Assembly (NCBI GenBank): GCA_958442925.1
Contig: CAUCIO010000108.1
Location: forward strand, 1 to 7,391
Direction: 5' to 3'
Source of the DNA: an uncultured Clostridium sp.
GTDB lineage: Bacteria > Bacillota > Clostridia > Lachnospirales > Lachnospiraceae
Length of the DNA: 7,391 nucleotides
The notes under the pieces were generated by a model. The model saw only the letters and a list, made by a program, of their open reading frames with translations, was not told the DNA's origin and did no database searches. Shown here piece by piece: positions 1-5,307 of this stretch. Position numbers and translations under genes: made by a program. Positions within the stretch are counted from its first letter, which is position 1. Each line of letters begins with the position of its first letter.

Positions 1-215
1 CCGATTACAATGTTGAACATGAAAGTCAGAAAAGCGATGAAAGCGCCGGTTTCCGCCAGAATGATAATCTGCTTTGGAACGCCCAAAAAGGTTATGATAA
101 GGCCGATGATAATACAGACAGCGGCAATAACCTCAAAATAAAAGGCTGTGCCGAAAATCAGCAGCTGAGCTCTGGCAAGAGGACCTTCCAGAACTTGTTT
201 GACTTTGGGTTTCAT
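1..215 (-). CDS. Small membrane protein of unknown function (5' part only, runs off window)
   Basis: An open frame starts at the minus-strand ATG at 215 and runs 71 codons to the window edge without a stop. The start is supported by an AAAGGAGG ribosome binding site (plus-strand 226-233), 10 bases upstream, and by a good promoter further up. The visible protein begins with a short basic segment, MKPKVKQVLEG, followed by two hydrophobic stretches at about residues 18-41 and 47-71. These look like membrane helices joined by a short loop with VPKQ. I do not recognise a family. No signal peptide cleavage site, enzyme motif or metal-binding motif is visible. It is transcribed divergently from the ABC importer operon. 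It is probably a small integral membrane protein, but with the C-terminus missing, function cannot be assigned. Confidence 0.6.
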   Translation of the reverse strand, partial: MKPKVKQVLEGPLARAQLLIFGTAFYFEVIAAVCIIIGLIITFLGVPKQIIILAETGAFIAFLTFMFNIVI

Positions 216-268
216 AAAAGCAAAACCTCCTTTGTTAATAAAATCTTAATAACAGTTATAATAAAATA

Positions 269-297
269 ATTATAGGAGAAAGCGAGAAAAAATTCAA
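269..297 (-). promoter_or_regulatory. Predicted sigma-A promoter for the minus-strand membrane protein
   Basis: Read on the minus strand, TTGAAT (297-292) and a perfect TATAAT (274-269) are separated by exactly 17 bases. Transcription would begin near 262, giving a leader of about 47 bases before the ATG at 215. The spacing and perfect -10 make this a convincing vegetative promoter by sequence alone. Confidence 0.7.
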
Positions 298-370
298 ATA
301 AAAAGAAGATTGTTGTTAAAAAAATGCAAAAATCAGCAGGAGAGGAAAGAAAAAACGAGAAAAGGAAAAA

Positions 371-400
371 TGCACAATTTTGTGTTTTGATTTTTGTGCA
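371..400. promoter_or_regulatory. Inverted repeat TGCACAA-N16-TTGTGCA, possible operator
   Basis: A perfect 7-bp inverted repeat has arms at 371-377 and 394-400. A second, overlapping palindrome, CACAA-TT-TTGTG, lies at 373-384, so the region carries three similar half-sites. It sits about 57 bp upstream of the -35 of the importer promoter and about 74 bp upstream of the divergent promoter. A repressor or activator site is possible. No regulator family can be named from the sequence, and chance palindromes are common in AT-rich DNA. Confidence 0.3.
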
Positions 401-456
401 ATCTGACGATTTTTCACTTTAACGCGTTGATTTCGTGGGATATTAAAGAAATGAAA

Positions 457-485
457 TTGACGAGGAGGAAAAAGTGTAGTAAGAT
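457..485 (+). promoter_or_regulatory. Predicted sigma-A promoter of the ABC importer operon
   Basis: TTGACG (457-462, five of six matches to TTGACA) is followed after 17 bases by TAAGAT (480-485, four of six matches to TATAAT). A start near 492 would give a leader of about 68 bases that contains the stem-loop at 500-529. It is the best-spaced pair in the 344-bp gap on this strand, though the -10 is imperfect. Confidence 0.5.
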
Positions 486-499
486 GGCGTTAATAAAAA

Positions 500-529
500 T
501 TTAGCGTCTCATAGATTCAGGATGCTAAA
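500..529 (+). promoter_or_regulatory. Stem-loop in the 5' leader of the importer operon
   Basis: The arms TTTAGCGTCT (500-509) and GGATGCTAAA (520-529) pair over 10 positions, including two G-U pairs, around a 10-base loop. The stem is followed by A-rich rather than T-rich sequence, so it is not a forward-strand terminator. It would fall just after the predicted transcription start and 20 bases before the ribosome binding site. It may stabilise the 5' end of the mRNA or be part of a regulatory structure; no known riboswitch class was recognised. Confidence 0.35.
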
Positions 530-559
530 AAAGGAAAATGGATACAGTGGAGGGATAGA

Positions 560-1591
560 ATGAAAAAGACAGGTAAAATTGCAGCAGCGGCAATGGCAGG
601 AATTATGGTTCTTTCCATGGCGGGCTGTTCAGGAAACACAGATCCGCAGACAGAGGCGGCAAAGACAGAGGCTGAGAGCACACAGGCAGAGGGAGCTTCC
701 AAAGAAGCAGAGGCTTCCGGCGATTCCTATAAAATCGGTATTCTTCAGCTGACTCAGCACACAGCTCTCGACAAGGTAAACGAAGGTTTTGTGGCGGCGA
801 TTGAAGCTTCCGGCATTCAGGCTGAGCTGGATCAGCAGAATGCTTCCGGCGATCAGTCTGCCTGCCAGACGATTGCCCAGATGCTGGTAGACAGCGAGAG
901 CGATCTGATTTTCGCCATTGCCACACCGGCAGCCCAGGCTGTAGCGGGTATGACAGAGGAGATTCCGATTGTAGTGAGCGCTGTGACGGATCCGGCTGAT
1001 TCCGGACTGGTAGATTCCAACGAGAAACCGGGACGCAATGTTACGGGAACTTCTGATTTAACCCCTGTAAAAGCACAGATGGATCTGCTTCAGAAGCTTC
1101 TTCCGGATGCTCAGAAGGTAGGAATCCTTTACAGTACTGCGGAAGCTAACTCCGAAATCCAGGTGGAGATGGCAAAGGAGGCCTTAGAGGATGCGGGCAT
1201 CCAGTACGAAGAGTACACAGTTTCCAGTACAAATGAGATTCAGACAGTCGTTGAGTCCATGGTTGGAAATGTAGACGCTATTTACACACCTACTGATAAT
1301 ACGATTGCTTCCGGCTACGCTACGGTTGCCATGGTTGCTACAGAGAATAAGATCCCCACCATATGCGGAGAGAGCGGCCAGGTAGATGAGGGAGGCCTTG
1401 TGACATACGGAGTTGATTACTACGAGTTAGGACGCATGGCAGGAGAACAGGCAGTTGAGATTCTCACAGAGGGAGCTGATATTGCTTCCATGCCTATCGG
1501 CTATATGAAGGACGCTGACTGCGAGCTTCAGATTAACGAAGACACAGCGGCAGCTTTAGGACTCGATATGTCTGTTCTGGAGGAAGAATAA
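560..1591 (+). CDS. ABC transporter substrate-binding lipoprotein (COG2984 / TrpX-like)
   Basis: This is the extracellular solute-capturing subunit of an importer. The 343-residue protein has a lipoprotein signal peptide: KK near the N-terminus, a hydrophobic core, and a MAGC lipobox with the lipidated cysteine at residue 23. A low-complexity linker rich in Glu, Ala, Ser and Thr (about 25-56) tethers it to the membrane. The binding domain (about 57-340) has the periplasmic-binding-protein fold typical of PF04392, with marks such as KIGILQLTQHTALD, FAIATPAAQA, SAVTDPADSGLV and NVTGTSDLTP. GGAGGG at 549-554 supports the start. The gene overlaps the permease start by one base. Characterised relatives bind tryptophan or other aromatic amino acids, but family members differ in ligand, so the substrate here is inferred only and no gene symbol is given. 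Confidence 0.88.
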   Translation: MKKTGKIAAAAMAGIMVLSMAGCSGNTDPQTEAAKTEAESTQAEGASKEAEASGDSYKIGILQLTQHTALDKVNEGFVAAIEASGIQAELDQQNASGDQSACQTIAQMLVDSESDLIFAIATPAAQAVAGMTEEIPIVVSAVTDPADSGLVDSNEKPGRNVTGTSDLTPVKAQMDLLQKLLPDAQKVGILYSTAEANSEIQVEMAKEALEDAGIQYEEYTVSSTNEIQTVVESMVGNVDAIYTPTDNTIASGYATVAMVATENKIPTICGESGQVDEGGLVTYGVDYYELGRMAGEQAVEILTEGADIASMPIGYMKDADCELQINEDTAAALGLDMSVLEEE

Positions 1592-2505
1592 TGGCAGGAA
1601 TAGTTTCCTCCCTGCAGGGCGCCGTAGGCCAGGGCGTCCTGTGGGGAATTATGGTACTTGGCATCTACATAACCTTCCGTTTGATGGACATTGCAGATTT
1701 GACGGTAGATGGAAGCTTTGCTCTGGGAGGCAGCGTCTGCGCGGCTCTGGTGGCAGGAAAGGGCATGAATCCTGTGCTGGCTCTTGTTATCTGTCTGGCG
1801 GCCGGTATGGCGGCCGGAGCGGTGACGGGAATTCTCCATACAGTATTTGAGATTCCTGCCATTCTGGCGGGAATTCTGACTCAGATTTCCCTCTGGTCCA
1901 TTAATCTGAAGGTAATGGGAAAGAGCAATATGAACCTGGGAAAGGCAGAGACTCCGATTTCCTGGCTGAAAGAGGGGTTCGGACTGACCCAGAATCAGGC
2001 TATGATTATTACAGGACTTGTGGTGACGGTACTTGTAATCGTATTTCTCTACTGGTTCTTTGGAACTGAGCTTGGAAGCGCCATGCGTGCCACTGGAAAT
2101 AATGAGGATATGATTCGGGCTCTGGGCGGAAACACCAACCGGATTAAGCTTCTGGCTCTGATGCTCAGCAACGGACTGGTAGGTCTTTCCGGCGGTCTGG
2201 TATGCCAGGGACAGAATTACGCTGACATTCAGATGGGAACCGGCGCTATCGTAATCGGTCTGGCTGCTATTATTATCGGGGAAGTACTGATGGGACGTTT
2301 GATTCCATTCTACTGGAAGCTGATTGCCGTAGTGGCAGGTTCCGTGATTTATCAGATTATCCGAGCCGTAGTACTGAGGCTGGGCTTTGATTCAGATAAC
2401 ATGAAGCTTTTGACGGCAGTGATCGTGGTAATTGCTCTGGCTGTACCGGTTATGGCAGCCAGATATAAGCAGAAAATGGCGTACACAGAAGGAGGCGAGG
2501 AGTAA
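1591..2505 (+). CDS. ABC transporter permease (COG4120, BPD_transp_2 family)
   Basis: This is the membrane channel subunit of the importer, 304 residues and strongly hydrophobic, with about eight to nine helices (roughly 14-31, 41-56, 60-82, 87-108, 136-157, 184-206, 214-234, 240-262, 271-290). The cytoplasmic loop at about 161-183, with GSAMRATGN, IRALGG and NTNRIKLLAL, is the conserved coupling region that contacts the ATPase in LIV/ribose-type permeases (PF02653). Only one permease gene is present, so a homodimer is expected. The ATG overlaps the upstream TAA as TAATG, and GGAGG (1579-1583) lies inside the preceding gene, suggesting translational coupling. It overlaps the ATPase start in the same way at its 3' end. 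The family call is firm; the substrate is not visible. Confidence 0.88.
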   Translation: MAGIVSSLQGAVGQGVLWGIMVLGIYITFRLMDIADLTVDGSFALGGSVCAALVAGKGMNPVLALVICLAAGMAAGAVTGILHTVFEIPAILAGILTQISLWSINLKVMGKSNMNLGKAETPISWLKEGFGLTQNQAMIITGLVVTVLVIVFLYWFFGTELGSAMRATGNNEDMIRALGGNTNRIKLLALMLSNGLVGLSGGLVCQGQNYADIQMGTGAIVIGLAAIIIGEVLMGRLIPFYWKLIAVVAGSVIYQIIRAVVLRLGFDSDNMKLLTAVIVVIALAVPVMAARYKQKMAYTEGGEE

Positions 2506-3302
2506 TGCTGACGATTTCCAATGTGAAGAAGACCTTTAATAAGGGAACCATCAATGAGAAGAAGGCGTTAAACGGCATTGACCTCCATCTGGACGAGGGA
2601 GATTTCTGTACAATCATCGGCGGAAACGGAGCCGGAAAATCTACGATGCTGAATATGATTGCAGGCGTATATCCTATTGACTGTGGAAAAATTGTGATTG
2701 ACGGAGTTAATATTTCCAGGGAGCCGGAGTATAAAAGGGCCAAGTACATTGGCAGAGTATTCCAGGATCCTATGCGGGGAACAGCGGCAAATATGGAGAT
2801 CCAGGAAAATCTGGCGCTGGCTTACCGCAGAGGACAGAGAAGGGGTCTTGGCTGGGGCATTAAAAATCAGGAAAAGGAGCAGTACAGAGAACTGCTCACT
2901 CAGCTGGAGCTGGGATTGGAGAACCGGATGACCAGTAAAGTGGGGCTTCTCTCCGGAGGCCAGAGACAGGCGTTGACGCTTCTTATGGCAACGCTGCAGA
3001 AGCCGAAGCTGCTCCTCTTAGACGAGCACACGGCGGCTCTGGATCCTAAGACTGCTTCTAAGGTGTTAAATCTGACAGAGCGGATTGTGGGAAGCCAGAA
3101 GCTGACAGCCATGATGGTTACCCACAACATGAACGATGCGATTCACATCGGTAATCGTCTGATCATGATGCACGAAGGACGCATTATTTACAATGTAGCC
3201 GGAGAGGAAAAGAAAAACCTGAAGGTAGAGGATCTGCTCCGCAAATTTGAGCAGGCCAGCGGAGGACAGTTCGCCAACGACAGAATGATGCTGGCCAGAT
3301 AA
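2505..3302 (+). CDS. ABC transporter ATP-binding protein (COG1101)
   Basis: This is the cytoplasmic ATPase that powers the importer, 265 residues and a typical length for the family. All core motifs are intact: Walker A GGNGAGKST (39-47), Q-loop glutamine 87 in RVFQDP, signature LSGGQRQ (149-155), Walker B LLLLDE ending in catalytic Glu174, D-loop ALDP (178-181) and H-loop His207 in VTHN. HT replaces the more common PT or HV after the Walker B glutamate (DEHTAALDP), which is usual in the COG1101 group. The start ATG overlaps the permease stop in a TAATG junction, with GGAGG about ten bases upstream inside the permease gene. It is the last gene of the operon, followed by a terminator at 3321-3349. 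A catalytic subunit with no fused permease or accessory domain. Confidence 0.9.
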   Translation: MLTISNVKKTFNKGTINEKKALNGIDLHLDEGDFCTIIGGNGAGKSTMLNMIAGVYPIDCGKIVIDGVNISREPEYKRAKYIGRVFQDPMRGTAANMEIQENLALAYRRGQRRGLGWGIKNQEKEQYRELLTQLELGLENRMTSKVGLLSGGQRQALTLLMATLQKPKLLLLDEHTAALDPKTASKVLNLTERIVGSQKLTAMMVTHNMNDAIHIGNRLIMMHEGRIIYNVAGEEKKNLKVEDLLRKFEQASGGQFANDRMMLAR

Positions 3303-3320
3303 AAAGAATAAGAAGACAGA

Positions 3321-3349
3321 AGGGGCGGGGGAAACTCTGCCTCTTTTTT
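3321..3349 (+). terminator. Rho-independent terminator after the importer operon
   Basis: AGGGGCGGGG (3321-3330) and CTCTGCCTCT (3335-3344) form a 10-pair stem, with G-U pairs included, capped by a GAAA tetraloop (3331-3334). An unbroken T-run follows at 3344-3349. It begins 18 bases after the ATPase stop and ends just before the next promoter, separating the two transcription units. Confidence 0.8.
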
Positions 3350-3352
3350 CTA

Positions 3353-3381
3353 TTGGCATTTTTTCTGAATAATGCTATAAT
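3353..3381 (+). promoter_or_regulatory. Predicted extended -10 sigma-A promoter of the first wall hydrolase
   Basis: TTGGCA (3353-3358) and a perfect TATAAT (3376-3381) are separated by 17 bases. A TGC triplet directly before the -10 makes it an extended -10 promoter. The expected transcription start is near 3388, giving a leader of about 66 bases. It lies directly after the importer terminator, so the hydrolase is probably expressed independently of the importer. Confidence 0.75.
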
Positions 3382-3412
3382 CATACCCAACGAATTGCCA
3401 AGGCGGCGATAT

Positions 3413-3457
3413 ATGAAAAATAAAATCAGATGGAGTAAAGTGGAGAAAACTGCATGA
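3413..3457 (+). CDS. Possible 14-codon upstream ORF overlapping the hydrolase start (ATGA)
   Basis: A short frame encodes MKNKIRWSKVEKTA and ends with a TGA at 3455-3457 that overlaps the hydrolase ATG (3454-3456) as ATGA. A near-consensus ribosome binding site, AAGGCGG (3400-3406), stands six bases before its ATG, and the predicted promoter places it wholly within the mRNA leader. The overlap would allow translational coupling to the hydrolase. The peptide resembles nothing I recognise and has no run of a single codon typical of an attenuator. The hydrolase also has its own GGAG (3442-3445), so this frame could be fortuitous. Confidence 0.25.
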   Translation: MKNKIRWSKVEKTA

Positions 3458-5133
3458 AAGAAAAACAGGACTTAGAACACTTGGACGAGATGGATACAGA
3501 GGATTTGGAACTGCTGGATTTAGATGCAGAAGAACTGAATCAGCAGACAGAGGAATCTGCCCTTTTGCAGACAGGAGAAACTGTGCTGCACGATGTGGAG
3601 AAGGACAGGGCTGCGGCTCCGGCGAAACGGAAGAAACGCAAGGGACTGTATAAGGAATATGCAGCGATTGCAGCTCTGATTCTGGCAGTTGCAGCTGGAG
3701 TGATTTTCGCAGGCAGCCGGTTTCTTTGGAAAAAAGAGAATCAGGCGATAAATGCGAAAGGAAAGGCTGCGGAGGAAACTGCTTCCCAGGAGGAGGCAAA
3801 GGCTGCCAGGGAAGAGGAGGAGAAAAAGGCAGTAGTAGATTCCTATAAAAATCTCGGTATTGTGGAAGTGACAGGCTATCTGAATGTGCGCGAAACTGCC
3901 AGTCAGGACGCAGACGTTATTGGAAAGCTGCAGGACGGAGGAGCCTGCGAGATTCTGGAAGATTCTACAGAGGAGTGGTATCACGTTTCTTCCGGCGGAA
4001 TTGAAGGGTATATCAGTGCGGAGTATGTACTTACAGGTGAAAAAGCCAGAGAAAAAGCTATGGAAGAGACCGCTCTCAGAGCGACGATTACAGCCGATTC
4101 TTTAAATATTCGAAAGGAACCCAGTACTTCGGCAGAAGTGGTAGGACAGGCTTTAAAGGATGAGCGGTATCTGGTAGAGAGTCAGGAAGATGGATGGATT
4201 CAGATTTCCTCCGGCTATATTTCTGCCGACTATGCCACAGTGGCCTATGGCCTGAATGAGGCCAGAAAACTGGATATGCGGTCTATGGTTTTGAACCTTT
4301 ATGATAACCTTGGTATTTCCAGTGTGGACAGCTATCTGAATATCCGAAAAGAACCCAGCGAGGACGGTGAAATCATCGGAAAGATGACAAGCAAGTCGGC
4401 AGGAGAGATTCTGGAGACCAGCGAGGATGGTAAATGGTATAAGATTCAGTCGGGGCCGGTAACTGGTTATGTCAGCGCGGACTACATTCTCACAGGCCAG
4501 GCCGCTAAGGACGAAGCTTTAAGTGTAGCGGAACTGATGGCAATTGTGTCAACAGATCGCCTGAACGCCAGAGAGCAGCCGACCCAGGAATCTAAGATCT
4601 GGACACAGATCTCCAATAATGAAAGATATCCTGTCACAGAACAGCTGGACGGCTGGGTAGGTATTGAGCTGGATACATCGGAAGCCTATGTGTCTACTGA
4701 TTATGTGGACGTGCGGTATGCCCTTCCGGAAGCGGTAAAATTCAGCCCTCTGGACGGGAATCAGTCTCTGAGAAATAAAATGGTAAACTATGGTCTTCAG
4801 TTCGTAGGAAACCGGTATGTGTGGGGAGGCAATGATCCTCACACAGGAGCAGACTGTTCCGGCTTTGTCAAATATGTTTACAGCCATGTAGCAGGAGTTT
4901 CGCTGCCGAGAACATCCAGAGAGCAGGCCAGACAGGGAATGCAGATCAAGTCCTCCCAGATGAGGCCTGGCGACCTGATTTTTTATACGAACAGAGGCGG
5001 TACAGTCAACCATGTGGCCATGTATATCGGAAACGGGCAGATTGTCCATGCCGCCAGCCGTAGAAGCGGAATCAAAATATCGACCTGGAATTACAGAACG
5101 CCGTACCGTATTGTAAATATGCTGGGAGATTAA
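3454..5133 (+). CDS. Membrane-anchored SH3b-NlpC/P60 peptidoglycan hydrolase, paralog 1
   Basis: Likely a cell-wall endopeptidase cutting stem peptides of peptidoglycan outside the membrane. The 559 residues read in order: an acidic cytoplasmic tail (1-50), a basic cluster KRKKRKG (about 58-64), one membrane helix (about 69-91), a charged coiled-coil-like segment rich in Glu and Lys (about 105-128), four bacterial SH3 domains (about 135-195, 210-262, 290-348, 363-422), and an NlpC/P60 domain (about 433-559). The family's catalytic set is present: Cys468 in ADCSGF, His520 in VNHVAMYIG and His532 in IVHAAS. There is no cleavable signal peptide, so it should stay anchored with the C-terminus outside. 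GGAG at 3442-3445, eight bases upstream, supports the start. The next gene is a close paralog. NlpC/P60 enzymes often cleave D-Glu to diamino acid bonds; the exact bond is inferred from the family. Confidence 0.88.
   Translation: MKEKQDLEHLDEMDTEDLELLDLDAEELNQQTEESALLQTGETVLHDVEKDRAAAPAKRKKRKGLYKEYAAIAALILAVAAGVIFAGSRFLWKKENQAINAKGKAAEETASQEEAKAAREEEEKKAVVDSYKNLGIVEVTGYLNVRETASQDADVIGKLQDGGACEILEDSTEEWYHVSSGGIEGYISAEYVLTGEKAREKAMEETALRATITADSLNIRKEPSTSAEVVGQALKDERYLVESQEDGWIQISSGYISADYATVAYGLNEARKLDMRSMVLNLYDNLGISSVDSYLNIRKEPSEDGEIIGKMTSKSAGEILETSEDGKWYKIQSGPVTGYVSADYILTGQAAKDEALSVAELMAIVSTDRLNAREQPTQESKIWTQISNNERYPVTEQLDGWVGIELDTSEAYVSTDYVDVRYALPEAVKFSPLDGNQSLRNKMVNYGLQFVGNRYVWGGNDPHTGADCSGFVKYVYSHVAGVSLPRTSREQARQGMQIKSSQMRPGDLIFYTNRGGTVNHVAMYIGNGQIVHAASRRSGIKISTWNYRTPYRIVNMLGD
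3844..4740 (+). repeat. Internal duplication: two SH3b A-B modules in paralog 1
   Basis: The region encodes two copies of a two-domain module. The first starts at YKNLGIVEV (3844) and the second at YDNLGISSV (4300), a period of 456 bases or 152 residues. Each has an A-type SH3 (YLN-R, IGK, EIL, GY-S--Y-LTG) followed by a B-type SH3 (LN-R--P, ERY-V, DGW, Y-S-DY). The second B domain is about five residues longer, with a LDTSEAYVS segment. Similarity is clear in protein but eroded in DNA, so the duplication is old. Confidence 0.75.
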
Positions 5134-5181
5134 GACGGCGGCCTGAGAAAGGCGTGTTTATAATAATTTTACTTTTTTTCA

Positions 5182-5196
5182 GTCGATTTTATCGAC
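5182..5196. promoter_or_regulatory. Palindrome GTCGAT-TTT-ATCGAC, possible operator
   Basis: A perfect 6-bp inverted repeat with a 3-base centre covers the -35 and spacer region of the promoter of the second hydrolase. A protein bound here would compete with RNA polymerase. The site is not followed by a T-run in either direction, so it is not a terminator. No equivalent palindrome occurs at the promoter of the first hydrolase. Confidence 0.4.
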
Positions 5197-5202
5197 AAAA
5201 TG

Positions 5203-5211
5203 TGCTATAAT
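5203..5211 (+). promoter_or_regulatory. Predicted extended -10 promoter of the second wall hydrolase
   Basis: TGC immediately before a perfect TATAAT (5206-5211) gives an extended -10 element identical, over TGCTATAAT, to that of the first hydrolase. The -35 region (TCGATT, 5183-5188, 17-base spacing) is weak, which extended -10 promoters tolerate. The expected start near 5218 gives a leader of about 90 bases with several small palindromes (GACAGTGTC at 5233-5241, GCAGACTGC at 5243-5251). Confidence 0.6.
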
Positions 5212-5295
5212 TTCCTACGTATGTTTTGACAGGACAGTGTCAGCAGACTGCAGGTATGGGTTTGAACAGCTGGCGCTGGAGAGATTACAGTAAAT

Positions 5296-5299
5296 GGAG
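5296..5299 (+). promoter_or_regulatory. Ribosome binding site deciding the start of paralog 2
   Basis: GGAG ends two bases before the ATG at 5302 but eight bases before the ATG at 5308. The second spacing is normal and equals that of the first hydrolase, so 5308 is the better start. Confidence 0.55.
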
Positions 5300-5307
5300 C
5301 GATGAAA

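Larger units (their letters stand above)
216..559. other. Divergent AT-rich intergenic region, 344 bp
   Basis: No protein-coding gene is convincing here. The region holds the promoter and ribosome binding site of the minus-strand membrane protein (226-297), an A-rich stretch (about 297-370), short palindromes (371-400 and AACGCGTT at 421-428), a plus-strand promoter (457-485), a stem-loop in the transcribed leader (500-529), and the GGAGGG ribosome binding site (549-554) of the lipoprotein gene. No T-box signature (AGGGTGG...) was seen, although some TrpXYZ-type importers are under tryptophan T-box control. Confidence 0.7.

Noticed and set aside
417..432. CcpA-type cre site around AACGCGTT
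   Set aside because: The palindrome centres on GC rather than CG, and aligned to the cre consensus several key positions mismatch in both possible registers.
517..1038. Minus-strand open frames opposite the lipoprotein gene
   Set aside because: They lie antisense to a gene with clear lipobox and family motifs, have no ribosome binding sites of note, and encode composition typical of antisense shadows.
3350..3984. Two long minus-strand frames (149 and 154 residues) opposite the start of paralog 1
   Set aside because: Pro/Ser/Leu-rich translations of the complement of Glu/Lys/Ala-rich coding sequence; they also run over the promoter and leader of the real gene.
4549..5049. 166-residue minus-strand frame opposite the NlpC/P60 domain of paralog 1
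   Set aside because: Although long, it is antisense to the catalytic domain, whose ADCSGF and NHVAMYIG motifs are unmistakable; no recognisable domain or promoter.
5141..5180. Possible terminator between the two hydrolases (GCCT-GAGAA-AGGC, then a T-rich stretch)
   Set aside because: The stem has only four pairs and the T-rich run starts more than ten bases later, so it is too weak to call; read-through into paralog 2 remains possible.
5294..5305. Three-codon frame ATG GAG CGA TGA overlapping the 5302 ATG, like the leader ORF of paralog 1
   Set aside because: Too short and without a suitable ribosome binding site, so the resemblance is not evidence of a shared leader mechanism.
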